A stretch of 64,000 nt of DNA from Panicum virgatum (lineage: Eukaryota > Streptophyta > Magnoliopsida > Poales > Poaceae), in NCBI RefSeq assembly GCF_016808335.1, contig NC_053137.1, forward strand, positions 12,016,506 through 12,080,505, written 5' to 3'. The notes beneath the pieces were generated by a model that was not told the origin of the DNA, did not search any database, and worked only from the letters and a program-made list of their open reading frames with translations. Shown here in pieces: positions 22,461 to 33,425 of the stretch. Each line of letters begins with the position of its first letter. The first letter of the stretch is position 1. The translations under genes were made by a program, and so were the position numbers.

Positions 22461-22565
22461 GTCTATTGTACACTACAACAGAATTCTATTTTGCGAGGCA
22501 CTTGTAATTAGCGTCGGAGGCGGGCAGGCTCCCGGCCCGCCTCGGTTAACAGGCGCCGGGCCGCC

Positions 22566-24168
22566 TGTAGCGAAAATGGCCTCTCATGCCATATTTCAAT
22601 ATAATGTTTTGGCGATTGATGACACACGCAACACTTGAACTAATGTGTTTGCTTAGATGATATACTCAGGCTTTTAGGTTCAAGTGATGACAAAGAGAAG
22701 AGAGGCGAAGCTAGGCCCGAAGGGCCGCCCCTACGGGGGTTCCGCTACCCGGTTAGCGGACGGGGGTCGAGGGGGAGCCGCCCCTCGCGGGTCTCAGGGC
22801 AGCGCCCTGAAACCTAAAAGAAATCAAGTCACCGGTTGAACCGACGCCAAGCAAATTACACACGTCGGTGCATTGACTTGAGCACGTCTGGGAGTTTTAG
22901 TATCACCGGATGAACCGACGTAAGGCAAAATGTACTCATCGGTGCAATGACAGAGATGGCCTGCGGGCTAGGGTTTGGCACCGGATGAACCGACGATAGG
23001 AAGTTTGAATACGTCGGTGCAATGGCAGAAGCAGACCAAGGAAAATGCATACATCGGATGAACCGATGATGCACCGGTTAATGGCGTCGGTGCAGTTGTC
23101 CAGAGAGTTTGTTTTTCAAGGATCAGAGGACAGTTGCACTCACCGGTTAAACCGACGCTAACATTACATACACCGGTCGATTGCGTCGGTTGATTGCCCG
23201 TACACGTAACGGCTAGTTTTCAGTGGGCAGTTTAGTATCACCGGTTAAACCGACGATGGCGATTTGGGGAGCATCGGATTAACCGGTGTTAAGCACATTT
23301 CTGGCAGCTTTTCTCCAACGGCTATATTTGCTTGTGCTGCCTATATATACCCCCAAGGCCGCACCATTTGAGTGTGCTGGAGTTCAAGGAAGTATACAAG
23401 AGCTAAAGATCATCTCCAACCACCATAGAGCTTCATTGTACATCATATAGGCTTAAGCACACTTGTTAGAGTGCTTAGTGCTTGATTAGGGATTAGTTCT
23501 TGCGAGAGCTCCCTTGAGAGAAGTCTTGCTGCGGCAAGCAAATACTTGTACTCGTCGTGTGACCCTCCGACTTGGTGTGGAGTGGCAACGACACTTTGTG
23601 CGGGGAAGGAGGCCCCTACTTGGTGTTAAAGCTCCAAGATAGTGAAGACGGTGCCGTGGTGACGCTTCGAGATAGACGGTGGCGGTGACCTCGTCTTTGT
23701 GACTTGGTGTCACTTAGCCTTTGCTTGTCGGGAGCCTTGGAGGCGTGGCAAGACGGTGATCAAGCGAAGAGACTCGGTATCACACTTGTTCTTTGTGAGC
23801 AAGTGGCCGTGGACGTAGGGAGGGACTTTGGTGTCCTAACCGAACCACGTTAAATCGTGTGTCTTGGTGTCTTCACGGGAGTTTGCATATCCTCTCCCTT
23901 ACCGCTTTACTTACCGCATTACGTTTCCGCATTTACTCTTTCTTGCTTACCTTTACTTTCCTAGTTAGTTTGATTAGGATTGACTATAGGTTGCAAGTCT
24001 TTTGGGGTAAGTAGAGGGTAGCATAGATAAACCTTAGTCATAACTAGCATGTGTAGGACGTGTTAGGTTTATCTTATGCAATTAGATTGAGCCCTAGGAT
24101 AGAAAAGCGATTAGCGACCCTATTCACCCCCTCCCCCTCTAGGGTCGGACACCCCGGTGATCCTTACA
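22566..24168 (+). mobile_element. solo LTR of a SIRE-like Ty1/copia element, nested in the CACTA element
   Basis: 1603 bp from TGTAGCG to CCTTACA, flanked by CCGCC at 22561-22565 and 24169-24173. It contains a dyad array at about 22830-23288 (CACCGGTTGAACCGACG and variants), a TATA box at 23343-23349 and a terminal block CTATTCACCCCCTCCCCCTCTAG. The same kind of block ends the other two large LTR families here. With a perfect duplication and no internal region, it most likely arose by LTR-LTR recombination. Confidence 0.9.
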
Positions 24169-24335
24169 CCGCCGACCGTATAACCGCCTCGGTTAATAGT
24201 TTAATCGAGGTGGTCACTTTAAGTAAGGATTTCGAATACTATCTGCGGTAGTAAGTGACGACACAATTCCTTATGCACTCAAAGTATATATCAAATTTGT
24301 TGTTGACACTAGTGGTTCGCATACAGTGCTTACAG

Positions 24336-24826
24336 GAAATACGTGGAAGACCCCGATTGCTATGATCGGAGGTCCGAGAGCAAGAAGCAGAAGTATGTCA
24401 CAAAACTGCGCCTGAGGCGAGATTTTCCGGTACGTATGAAGAATCTTATGTGCTACTACATTGTGCATGCAATCTATGTGTCCTAATGATTGTCTTACAT
24501 GAATGCAGTGCGCGAAGCAACCTGAAAACTCAGTATTGTGTGGATACTGTACTTGTTCGTACCTCAGGACTTGTGTAAGTTACAACGGAAGCTGGCGACA
24601 GCTCAAGAAATCCATAGGATGGTGGCGCAGGTCAAGGGTGGACAAGACAACCATCAACCAAATTATATCTAACATTTGCAAGTTTGTCACTGATGAATGT
24701 TGTCATGTTGGGGGTACCAGCTTCTATGACGAGAGCGATTTAGCAACGGACGATAAGTTCGTGAGGCTACGCAACTGGAGAACCCAACTCAACATGAAGG
24801 ACTACAAGTTGCCGGAACTCGATTAG
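24336..24826 (+). pseudogene. Ulp1/C48-type cysteine protease tail carried by the CACTA element
   Basis: Two exons, 24336-24429 and 24509-24826, join at a GT-AG intron as LRRDFP|CAKQPENSVLCGYCTC. The block with the catalytic Cys (LCGYC, usually LCGYY) and the preceding Lys/Arg-rich stretch match the C-terminal part of the Ulp1-like proteases often found in plant CACTA and Mutator-like elements. The frame then runs to a TAG at 24824. The His and Asp of the catalytic triad would lie upstream in sequence not present, so it is a fragment. Confidence 0.7.
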
Positions 24827-25315
24827 GTGCCCATAGCTTCTGTAATCATTTGAACATCTACGCTGTTTTGAATCGCTGTAATATATTTGTGAATGGATGT
24901 AATATATTTGTTGAACATGCATGTACTATGCAAATCGGAACGACATAAAAAGGATGTAATATGTGTGTTTACCCTTTCGTAAGCGTGTATTCTGATTTGG
25001 TTTACAAATTCAAAATCAAATATGCTTTTTTTTATTCTAAAAAATCTTAACGGAGGCGGTCACGTTAAATGTGTCCGCCTCAGTTGAAAACATTAACCGA
25101 GACGGTCATATTATAGTAAACGCCTCCGTTAATGGATATTAACCGAGGCGGTTGTCTTAACCCGACCACCTCGGTTAAACTATTAACCGAGGCAGTTGAG
25201 CGCCCGCCTCCGTAAACGCCTCCATTAACCGTGACGATAGCTCCGAGGCGGTTGGGCTGCCCGCCTCGGAAAAGCCTTTCTGCCCGCCTCGCAAAAGAAT
25301 TCTGTAGTAGTGGTA

Positions 25316-25987
25316 GTAGATAGGTTTTGGCACACATACATGGTATGGTATCCGGCCAGTTTTGGGTTTTTCTTATAGAGCATTCGTGTTCTTACCTCTA
25401 CTTTGATGTGTAAGTATGATTTTGCCCTTATTTTTTAAAACTTTGTGATTTTACCTTTTACTATTCACAAGTCAATACGGTTTTACCCCTAGCCAACGGT
25501 CAAAATAAGAATAAATATGCAAAGATCAAGGATAAAATCACAATAACTTCTAAAAAATAAAGGCAAAATCACACAGTTAAAAGAGAGAGGGGCAAAACCC
25601 CAATTGCACTTCAAAGAAAGGGGATATGAATTGATGAGCATATTATGCAATGATTTTTTATTATATATAATGTACAAGAACAAGATGTATGCTGAGATGC
25701 TACTTAATTATACACGCATAGGGTGACTTCATCAATATGAAGATCCGCATATGTGCACGAAACTGTCTGTGTCTGCATTTTGTTTCGTAAAGAAAAATCT
25801 AGCAAAGATGGTAGTTTTAACCTAATATAAACCTGATATTCTTTCTTAAATCTTAACTAGTTGAATGCCCGTGCGTTGCTACGAGAGTCAATTTTTTAAA
25901 CTTTTTTAAACACAGTAAAAGAGTATATAGGATCAAAACGATGCAAATCAAACAACCAACTGGATAGCAACAGTCTGAGCCAAAAAT
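25316..25987. other. AT-rich flank of the CACTA element
   Basis: Inverted blocks around TTTGCCCTTATTTTTTA (near 25422) and AAAAAATAAAGGCAAAATC (near 25553) suggest a decayed foldback element. A CTAGTTGAATGCCCGTGCGT motif is at 25857. No gene is seen. Confidence 0.35.
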
Positions 25988-26150
25988 TCAACTGGATGGC
26001 TCCGGCGTGGTGGCCATCGCGGCCGCGACGCTGGCGGGAGCGGACGATGCTGACACGGTCGTGTACGACGCCAACCAGATGTTCGTGGACGTGTCCGGAC
26101 TGCCTCCGCGACGCGCTGCGTGTTGCTTGACGGTCGAGCTAGCATGCCTT
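25988..26150 (+). pseudogene. GC-rich coding-like fragment, unidentified
   Basis: One frame reads GVVAIAAATLAGADDADTVV then YDANQMFVDVSG, with base composition sharply above the AT-rich flanks. No start, splice site or known domain is visible. It looks like a captured gene piece. Confidence 0.3.
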
Positions 26151-26503
26151 TCGTGCGAATCAGATTCTCTACAGTCGGCAAAATCGAGTTCTCTGCAATC
26201 ACGTATCAAGTGTAAAAAGATGTAAATCTGTCAAAAAATAACAATATTCATCATATATAACGTTGTTAGTGTAACAAGCCTAGTAGTATAATGCTCGTGC
26301 TAAAGCTACGGTGAAATTTTGCAGTGTAATTCAAACAACTAAAGCCTAAATAACATATGGTATGCAAAACAAACAATAAAAATTATTATATTAATTTCAT
26401 CGCACATGTGGTGGTTACATGCTACGAGACCATCTGACAAAAGGTTTTATTGCAGTTTACATCATGTGTTGACTGAAGTGAATATTATTCCAACCCCTCC
26501 GCG

Positions 26504-26646
26504 CCGCCGCTCCGCGAGGCCATCACGTCGTATGAGGCCGCGCTCGACGACCTCTAGTGCTAGCTCCAGTGCAAGCAGGCGGAGGTGGGCAGCCTCAAGG
26601 GGAAGCTCGCCGCCGCTACCAGTCGCCGTAACTGGCGCCACCACCC
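26504..26646 (+). pseudogene. fragment of a DUF641 (GIL1/IRKI-type) gene
   Basis: The frame reads [17 protein letters not shown], stop, C, stop, [20 protein letters not shown]. The heptad-like pattern matches the conserved coiled-coil start of DUF641 proteins, in which two glutamine or arginine codons appear here as TAG. No flanking exons are seen. The piece sits between AT-rich sequences, about 230 bases after a CTAGTAGTATAATGCTCGTGC motif resembling the one at 25857. Confidence 0.5.
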
Positions 26647-26659
26647 GTGCAAGCTGAAA

Positions 26660-28580
26660 GGCCCCGCCGGTGAACATGAAACATGGAGAACTGAATGAAA
26701 CATATCCTGACATAGAAGTTTTAGAACACAAAAGAAGGCATGAAGAGCAGAAATGAGACACCTCTCAAATTGAATGGAAACAAATAAACCTAACTGTAAG
26801 AACATTAATATTCTCATCTTGCTCCATGAATAAAAATAAATGTATTTCACCTTGTTATCAAGCTGTCATCTAGAAAAAATATTCAGAAATTAAATGCATA
26901 ATACTACTAATAAGAAAGCTATATTCCATTAGATTCGAAGTGAGAAATAAAGCGGTCGAGAAGCTATAAATCTACAAATAAATCAGAAAACTTGCCTCAT
27001 ATCAGTGTGATTTCTGACGTGAGAATTGTAGATGCCAACAGATGAACAGATGCACTACTTCTAAATCAAAACCAATTTGCCGTGCTACTTTGATAATAGA
27101 ACCAATCAGATAGAATTGGTGCTCAGACCCAAAACTCAATCAAGCTTGGATAACATCATGTGAGTGGCACGTAAACATATACAAATAGACATAAGGCAAA
27201 GATCTCACCATGAGTTGACCACCAGCGTGCTGTGGGCCACCAAGAGGATGGCCTACAAGCAGTCACCATGGCCAAATTTGACTGTGTGCACCAGATTGAA
27301 CATCAAGATCTGATGAATGTATCAAACAGCTCCATGATTTAGTTAGTCACTTTTGTGAGCAGTGGGATTACAGGACAAGGAGTTTCAAGCTTTACTCACA
27401 TTGATGCTGGCCGGCCTAGAGGAGCCTGAGCACACAGGCGATCCTGATTGACATGCATGGCCTCGAGCATGAACAAAAATAAGGCTATGACGAGACCCAA
27501 CGCGAATTGTTATGAAATCAAGCAACTGAATAATTCGACCTGCATACTTGTGAATCAAAAGAAGGGTGAAACATATCATGTATTCTGAATAAAATAGACA
27601 TTCCAGATCAATCGCCGCCGCAGACATGTAACCAAAACAAACAAAAAACTTCTTGACCATAATATAAAACATTTGGACATATCTTGGACATTTCATTTAT
27701 AATGAACATAATTTCTGTGTTACTTATAAGTGTCTTGTCTCTTGCATGGCATATCTCATTTACCCCAAAACTTGTTTTGCTGCAAACATACAACAAGAAA
27801 CTGATTTTTTTCATACAAGAAGTATGTCTTTAGCCAGAACTGCTTGAAATAAAACAAGCTAAAAAGATATCAATTGGTAGTTTTTTTTCATATCCAGTCC
27901 ATGTTACTGTGACACAAATAAAATTCCCATAAAATCAAGAGTATGGAAATCATATACTTTTCAACAACAAACTGAACAGATTATAAAATCCTCAAGCAAA
28001 AGTACAGCTTGAAAGAGGACCTCATTTCCAAATCAATAGAAGGGTGCAGGACATAAGGTAGCACATTTACAGGGAAATTATGTCCCCGCTTGCAACTGGT
28101 ACATGGAGAACTGCTACAGAGAAGAGCATCACACTGCCACTCAACAAAGATTATGGCATGAATGTCAACCATCAAATTCTCACCGCCTCATAATTGTAAT
28201 GCAGAAAGTGAAACAACAATGAATGGCGCGCGCCTAGGGGTAAACTAACTTTACCTTCAAGAAGAATTGACGTCTGTGTTACGCCTGTTACATTTCATGT
28301 GGGAAATTGGGAGGATGCACTTCTTGAACATGCTTTCATGACAAACATGAATGAAGCAAGATGTCAGTATGCATAGGAGTGATGAACTACACAGATTGAG
28401 ATGGTTGTGCAAATCTTGTTCTCAAGTGCACACTTTTAGTAAAGTCAAGAAACATATATACCTGAATTGACTTTCTTCTGAATAAAAAAAAGGCTTCGAC
28501 TACGAGTTAAATGGAATCCATAATGCGAAAACTGGAAGCAGCAAGGCAAATAGAATTTTCTGTTTGCGCATTACCTAGTT
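26660..28580. other. AT-rich interval with possible degenerate minus-strand exons
   Basis: Short minus-strand segments end at donor-like sites: one before GTGAGTAAAG near 27398, and one, reading GHPLGGPQHAGGQLM, before GTGAGATC near 27211. They could belong to a spliced transcript starting near 29.1 kb, but I cannot connect or identify them. Confidence 0.2.
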
Positions 28581-28588
28581 ATTACCTC

Positions 28589-29107
28589 TTCCAAAAATGT
28601 AAGCTGATGTGCACAGACTTGGTGGCTGAGGAGGCTGCGCAGAATGGTGAAGATGGCCATCCCGCGAGGATCGAATAAGCAAGAAACTCATAGTCTTGCA
28701 TCCCATGGACATGGATCCTTGCCGAAACAAGGGAGCTGCTCAGGTGGTCAACGCCAGTCCTACTCCTTGGGGCAGCGCGGTCAAACGCCAAGCTTGAGCC
28801 ACGGGCGTCCTCTAGGGCCGCGATCCTGTCACCGCTGAGCACACAGAGAGCGCGACCACTGCGAGCTCCTCAGCCGGCGGCGCGTCCCCGAGAGGAGAAC
28901 GGTGAGGGGGCGCAGTGGAGGTGGAAGGGCGGGGAGCATGACGCGGTCAGCGGTCGCCAATAGAATCTGAGAGAGGGGGAGGGAGGGGAGAGCGGACTGA
29001 GGGAGACAAAGGGGGATGCCATGGTGGGGCAGAGGTCGAGGCGTCGAGCTATCTCTTGGCGGCGAGCTCACGGCACTGCTGCCGATAAAGGACCACCCTG
29101 CTGCCAC
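28589..29107 (-). other. possible first-exon region of an unidentified minus-strand gene
   Basis: The segment is GC-rich with a C/T-rich leader-like stretch. Its short frames include one reading MQDYEFLAYSILAGWPSSP before a donor-like AGAGGTAATAAC near 28589. No family is recognised and no single ORF spans it. Confidence 0.2.
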
Positions 29108-29150
29108 ATGCTTCGCCGCTCAAGCCTGCCCTCTGCGCCTCTCTATTGAG

Positions 29151-29796
29151 TGTTAGGATAAACCCAGCGCGTGTGTGCGCGCGAGCTGGTGGTGCGCGCG
29201 CGCGTCGCGCGTGCGCGCGCGCGGGCGGTGTGCTCCTTCGCGTGCGTGCGCGAGGCCGTGGCGTGTGTGTTCGTGTGATCGTGTGGCGATCACGTCGGGC
29301 GTAGGTGGTCGTGATCAGGGGGAGCTCGTCAGAGCGAGCAAGTCGGAGGTCGTTGTGTCTGTTAGAAGCTCCGCCTCGTGCGCGGCATCTGGAGGCCGCG
29401 CGGACCGCGTCGTGGGCGCCGTGGCGGAGCTAGCGGATGGCGGCCGTCGAAGTAGGGTAGCGCGTGGTGTAGTGCGCGTCCGCCCGGGGCTATAAAGCCC
29501 GTTGTAACCTCATTGAGCTCTAAGAGCGAGTAATTGAGGTGCGGCGTCCGGCGCCGTGCGTTCGTGCGCAAATCGCTCTCCGTGGTACTGTTCATCTTCC
29601 CCAACTCGCCAGCCCAAATTCGTTGCCTGTGTTGCCTAATCCGCGAGCTAATCGTGTCTGGGAGTGTGAGGGAGATGTAGAGCGTCTACGGCGCGCGAAG
29701 GTTTGGCCGGGGGATCGCCGGAGGTGCGAACTCGACGACGACCCCCCCGGCGGAGCTCTGTTCGCCGTCGTCGCGGCGCGAGGCGGAGCTCCAACA
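29151..29796 (+). mobile_element. solo LTR, Ty1/copia type (646 bp)
   Basis: It starts TGTTAGG and ends CCAACA, flanked by TTGAG at 29146-29150 and 29797-29801. A TATA box (TATAAAG) lies at 29491. The first 120 bases hold a GC/GT alternating tract rich in GCGCGC. No internal domain remains. Confidence 0.88.
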
Positions 29797-29801
29797 TTGA
29801 G

Positions 29802-31155
29802 CAGCAAGCCGTCGCGGGCGGTCGGGCATCCAAGCCGTCGCCGTAGAGGAGCGGCGGCTGGGGTGGAGATTGGCCTCCGCCGTGGTGAAGCCAGGCCGCC
29901 GCCGCAGGTCGGCGCAATCGACCCGGCGCCGCAGGACGACGACGCGACCGGGGCGGAGCGAGCGGGCCGCCGACGCCACGGGTCGATGCGGCCGGGTGGA
30001 GCAGGGACACCGCGCCAGGTCAACGGAGCCAGGCCGGAGTGGCTGGGCTGCCGCCACGGATCAACGCGACCGGGGTGGAGCGGGGTGTTATAATTAATTA
30101 ACCGTCAACAGGATTTTAGCTTAGTCTAATCATGATCACTAATTACTTAATGCGGAATTAATTAGATTAATACTGACCAGAACTTTTGAATCCATGAACG
30201 CCTCTGTAGTTGTAGTAATAGGGCTGATGTAGATGAAGTAGAGTTTAATCTTCACCAATTAGAGAGATTTAGATCTCTTGTTTATGAAGATCTTGATGTC
30301 GATGATGACCAGCAACTCCTGTCGGTGCCTGCCACGAAGTAGATGAGGAAGTCGCGCTTCCAGCCCCTGCAGTGCCCTAATTGATTGGTGTTTTGCTAAT
30401 CGCGAGATTAACTGATTAGGGTTACAGAGGGTACCCCTCCGTCTCATATTTATAGACAGCACTGTGGGACCGGGGCCGACTTATAGATGGAAACATTAGG
30501 TGTACCTGCCAAACACAGTACATGAATATATTTGGTATGTTATCTCTAATTTGTGGAAATTATTGCCATGTAGATCTAGGTTGTTATCCTGAGATCATAA
30601 ATTTCCAACACGGGGCCGCCACGACAGGGCGGAGCGGCCGGGCCGTCGCCTTCCTTGATGGAGCAGATCAGGGCGGGGGCAGATCAGGGTGGAGCATTTC
30701 AGGCGGGCGAGATCGGGGCGGAGCAGTTCGTGGCGGCGGGGGAGCGGCGCTACGGCAGGGGAGGCAGGGGCGCGCGGGGTGCCGGATCGGAGGAGTGGCA
30801 CGGGAGCAGTTTTTGGCGCAACGGCGGAGGAGGCAGGGGTGTGGGGCGCGGAGGAGGAGGAGGAGTGGCGCGGCGGTGGGGGTGAGCAAGAGAGGGAGGC
30901 GAGGGAGGGCGGCGCGGAGTGGCAGCGACGGCTCGCGCGAGAGGGACGCAAAGCGGCGGCGGCGCCGCAGCGGCTCGTGCGAGAGAGAGGGGGGAGGCGA
31001 GAGAGCCGGCGCGAGGGACGGGGAAGGAGGGAGACGGGGATGCTGGCCGGAGGACGACGGCTCACCGGCGGAGCGCCGGGACGGCCTCGGCGCGCGGCTC
31101 GCGGGGTGAGGAAGGGCGTGGGCAGACTCACGGAGGGGAGCGGATTCATGCGAGA
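29802..31155. other. GC-rich non-coding-looking block, split by a solo LTR
   Basis: Sequence on both sides of the solo LTR at 30086-30610 is rich in GGCGGAGC, GGGTGGAGC and GAGAGGG words. Long frames occur on both strands, as expected from composition, but none has a recognisable protein or splice pattern. It lies downstream of the F-box gene tail at 31412. From 31156 to 31411 the sequence is AT-rich and probably 3' flank of that gene. Confidence 0.4.
30086..30610 (-). mobile_element. solo LTR, Ty1/copia type (525 bp)
   Basis: On the minus strand it starts TGTTGGAAATTTATG and ends ATTATAACA, with a TATA box (TATAAATA) at about 30446-30453. It is flanked by CGGGG at 30081-30085 and 30611-30615. 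No internal domain remains. Confidence 0.9.
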
Positions 31156-31411
31156 GGTAAACAGCACTTCGTTCTTTTTAGGTGGTAGGAGATCATTGTT
31201 ACTCGATATCTTTCATACATTTGATAGTTATAAAATATATAGACGGAAACATAAGTCATGTCTAACTAATGAATAGGGAAATGTAGAGAATTCCAAAAAA
31301 AAGCTAATAAAACTTAAATTTGCATCATTTTAGTATCTCCACGAGTGAAGTTGTCGAAGTAGTGCAATTCTCACTTAGACAAGCCTTACTACTACTAGCC
31401 CATGGCCATTG

Positions 31412-31454
31412 TTACTCGATGGCGGCCGTAGACAAGCCAATGACAGTAGAAAAC
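31412..31454 (-). pseudogene. separated 3' end of an F-box-type gene
   Basis: Next to the left end of the SIRE-like element, the minus strand reads on in the frame of the F-box-associated gene at 53516-54546 and ends at TAA (31412-31414). The join would read GMRRF|STVIGLSTAAIE. The flanking pentamers, AAAAC at 31450-31454 and GAAAC at 53516-53520, fit a one-mismatch target duplication. Assignment rests on frame continuity and this near-match only. Confidence 0.5.
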
Positions 31455-33425
31455 TGAGCGACTGAAAAGGCGACCAGAGAAAGGTGAATGGGAGCCAATT
31501 AAAAATTCTTCAATCAGAAGCTCAGCCTAAGATCCCAAATTCGCACCCAACCCTCAAGTCCTAGGTGAAGTGTAGAGTAGCTATGAGGAAGCTACACTAA
31601 CACAAAACAGCCCTAGAAACAAGCGAAAAGTAATGCGGAAGCAAACAGCGAGAAGAAGCAGCTGAGGAACACACACGGTATACACACCGGTTGAACCGAC
31701 GTGCATAGGGGCACCTCGTCGGTTTAACCGACGCACAGAGCCGGCAGCACGAGAAAGCAAGCACCGGTTGATCCGACGCAATGGTTTGAACTGCGTCAGT
31801 TCAACCGATGTTACACACCGGATGATCTGACAAAATCGAATTTAAACACCGGTGCAGTTGTCCAGAGAGGCAACAAAACTGAACCGAACACCCACCGGTT
31901 GAACCGACGTTCACTAAAGCCTATACGCCGGTCAAACGGGCAGAACGGCAGCAAAAAGACACTCGCTGGTTGAACCGATGCACTTGCGAGAGAAGGCACC
32001 GGTGCAACCAGACGACAAGCAGAAAACCTTAACGTGAGAAACACCTATACATCGGTTGATCCGACGCATACAATTTCAAAACGTTGGTTCATCCGGTGCT
32101 AGATGAAACAGAGTCCAGAAACGCTTGTCAGCCCGTGTTCTTTTGAAAACTTGATGATCGAGTGACCAAATCAAGTCTAAAACTCACCAAATTTTGTAGG
32201 CATGATCACAAGGGACTTGTGAATACGTCCACGGAAGGAATCGATGAATTACTCCATGGTTTGGGAGAAATCGACGAAATTCGAAGCAAGATTGGGGTTT
32301 TCTTAAGAACACAAAAACTTCGATTCGTGGTGACTCGTGATTCCGAGGGGTTTAGCACTGTGCTAGATGGTTTTGAATCACTACAAAGAGTCACGAAAAC
32401 ATCAAGAATCAAGCCATCAACTCGTGCTCATGAATCGACAAAAGAAAATTGAAATTTAATCAAACGAGGCACAAGATGAACAAGAACAAGATGAATTCAA
32501 AAACCCCGGAGGGCACAAAGAGGGATGGGCCTTCTTTCCCGAACAATCTCAGTACCAAATCCTCAAGTATCCATGGCTAAAAACCCTAGTCCTAGAGAGG
32601 AGAGGGAGAGGACCGGGAGGGAGAGAGGGGGGTGGCGCCAGGAGAAGGGAGAGGTGGTTCTGTTCTGGTTGGCTGGCGCACCAGAGAGAGAGGAGAGGGA
32701 GAGGGGTATTTAAGGTGCCCACGCAGGGGTCCAAAATACCCTCGACTCAAACTAGACACTAAAACGCCCGTAGGGGCAAAATCGGAAATATGTACACGAT
32801 CTCATCCGACGGCGGAGTTTCTTTCTTTGACTCGAAGCCTTCTTCGCGATGCCGCCATGTCGATGAAGATTCGGTTCGCGGTTTTGGGGGGTCCGCGAAA
32901 CCCGGGTAGGTGGCCGGTTTTGAGAAAACCGCCAAAACTCCACGCGCGGGAAGATTCCCGCCTCCACGCTGTGGCCCTAGACGCCGTTCCCGCCTCGGCC
33001 TTCTGACGGCCCTAGACGCCGCCCGACGCCCGTCACCTCCTCGCGCGTAGCGAGGCCCTAGAGGCCGTCGACGCCCGTCGCATACGTCAGTCCCGAGACC
33101 GATGGCAGTGCCTCCACGACTTGGCGTCTTCAACCGCCGTCCGCCTACTTGGTTTTGTGGCGCAAACCAAGAAACCCGCTTTCCGTCGCCGCTTGCGCCC
33201 TCGATCCAGGAGTGGACGCCACAGCTGCCGCCCGACCCGAGCTGCGGTCCCGGCTGCCCTTTGCCGCCGTCCACCGCACGGTCCATCGGCCACAGCACCT
33301 CCACGACAGCTTTACGTCGACACTTGACGCCCGTGTACCTGCAATCCAAAGACCAAGCGCACGATCACACCGCACGGTTGACAATTCAATCATCACAAGC
33401 AGGATAGAGTACTCAACATTCCTCA
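31455..33425 (-). repeat. 3' LTR of the SIRE-like element
   Basis: 1971 bp. It contains dyads such as CACCGGTTGAACCGACG at about 31684-32100 and a TATA-like TTAAATA (minus) at 32707-32713. It differs visibly from the right LTR at many sites, including about 50 bp near 33330 that the right copy lacks. Confidence 0.85.

Larger units (their letters stand above)
22471..25312 (+). mobile_element. non-autonomous CACTA transposon (2842 bp including nested LTR)
   Basis: The ends are CACTACAACAGAATTC and, in reverse complement, CACTACTACAGAATTC, flanked by GTA at 22468-22470 and 25313-25315. Both subterminal regions carry many copies of CGCCTCGGTTAA or its complement, as CACTA elements do. The only coding remnant is the Ulp1-like tail at 24336-24826; no TNP2-type transposase is present. 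A solo LTR at 22566-24168 is inserted near the left end. Confidence 0.93.

Noticed and set aside
22830..23288. Regularly repeated CACCGGTTGAACCGACG as a CRISPR-like array
   Set aside because: Spacing and unit sequence vary, the genome is a plant, and the array lies inside an LTR with TG...CA ends and a target duplication.
27200..27400. Minus-strand exons with GHPLGGPQHAGGQLM as part of a known transcription-factor gene
   Set aside because: Only two short pieces with donor-like sites; I could not connect them or match a family.
29539..31276. Several ORFs of 100-195 codons in the GC-rich block
   Set aside because: Overlapping frames on both strands with Arg/Gly/Pro-rich composition; no domain, splice site or start context supports any.
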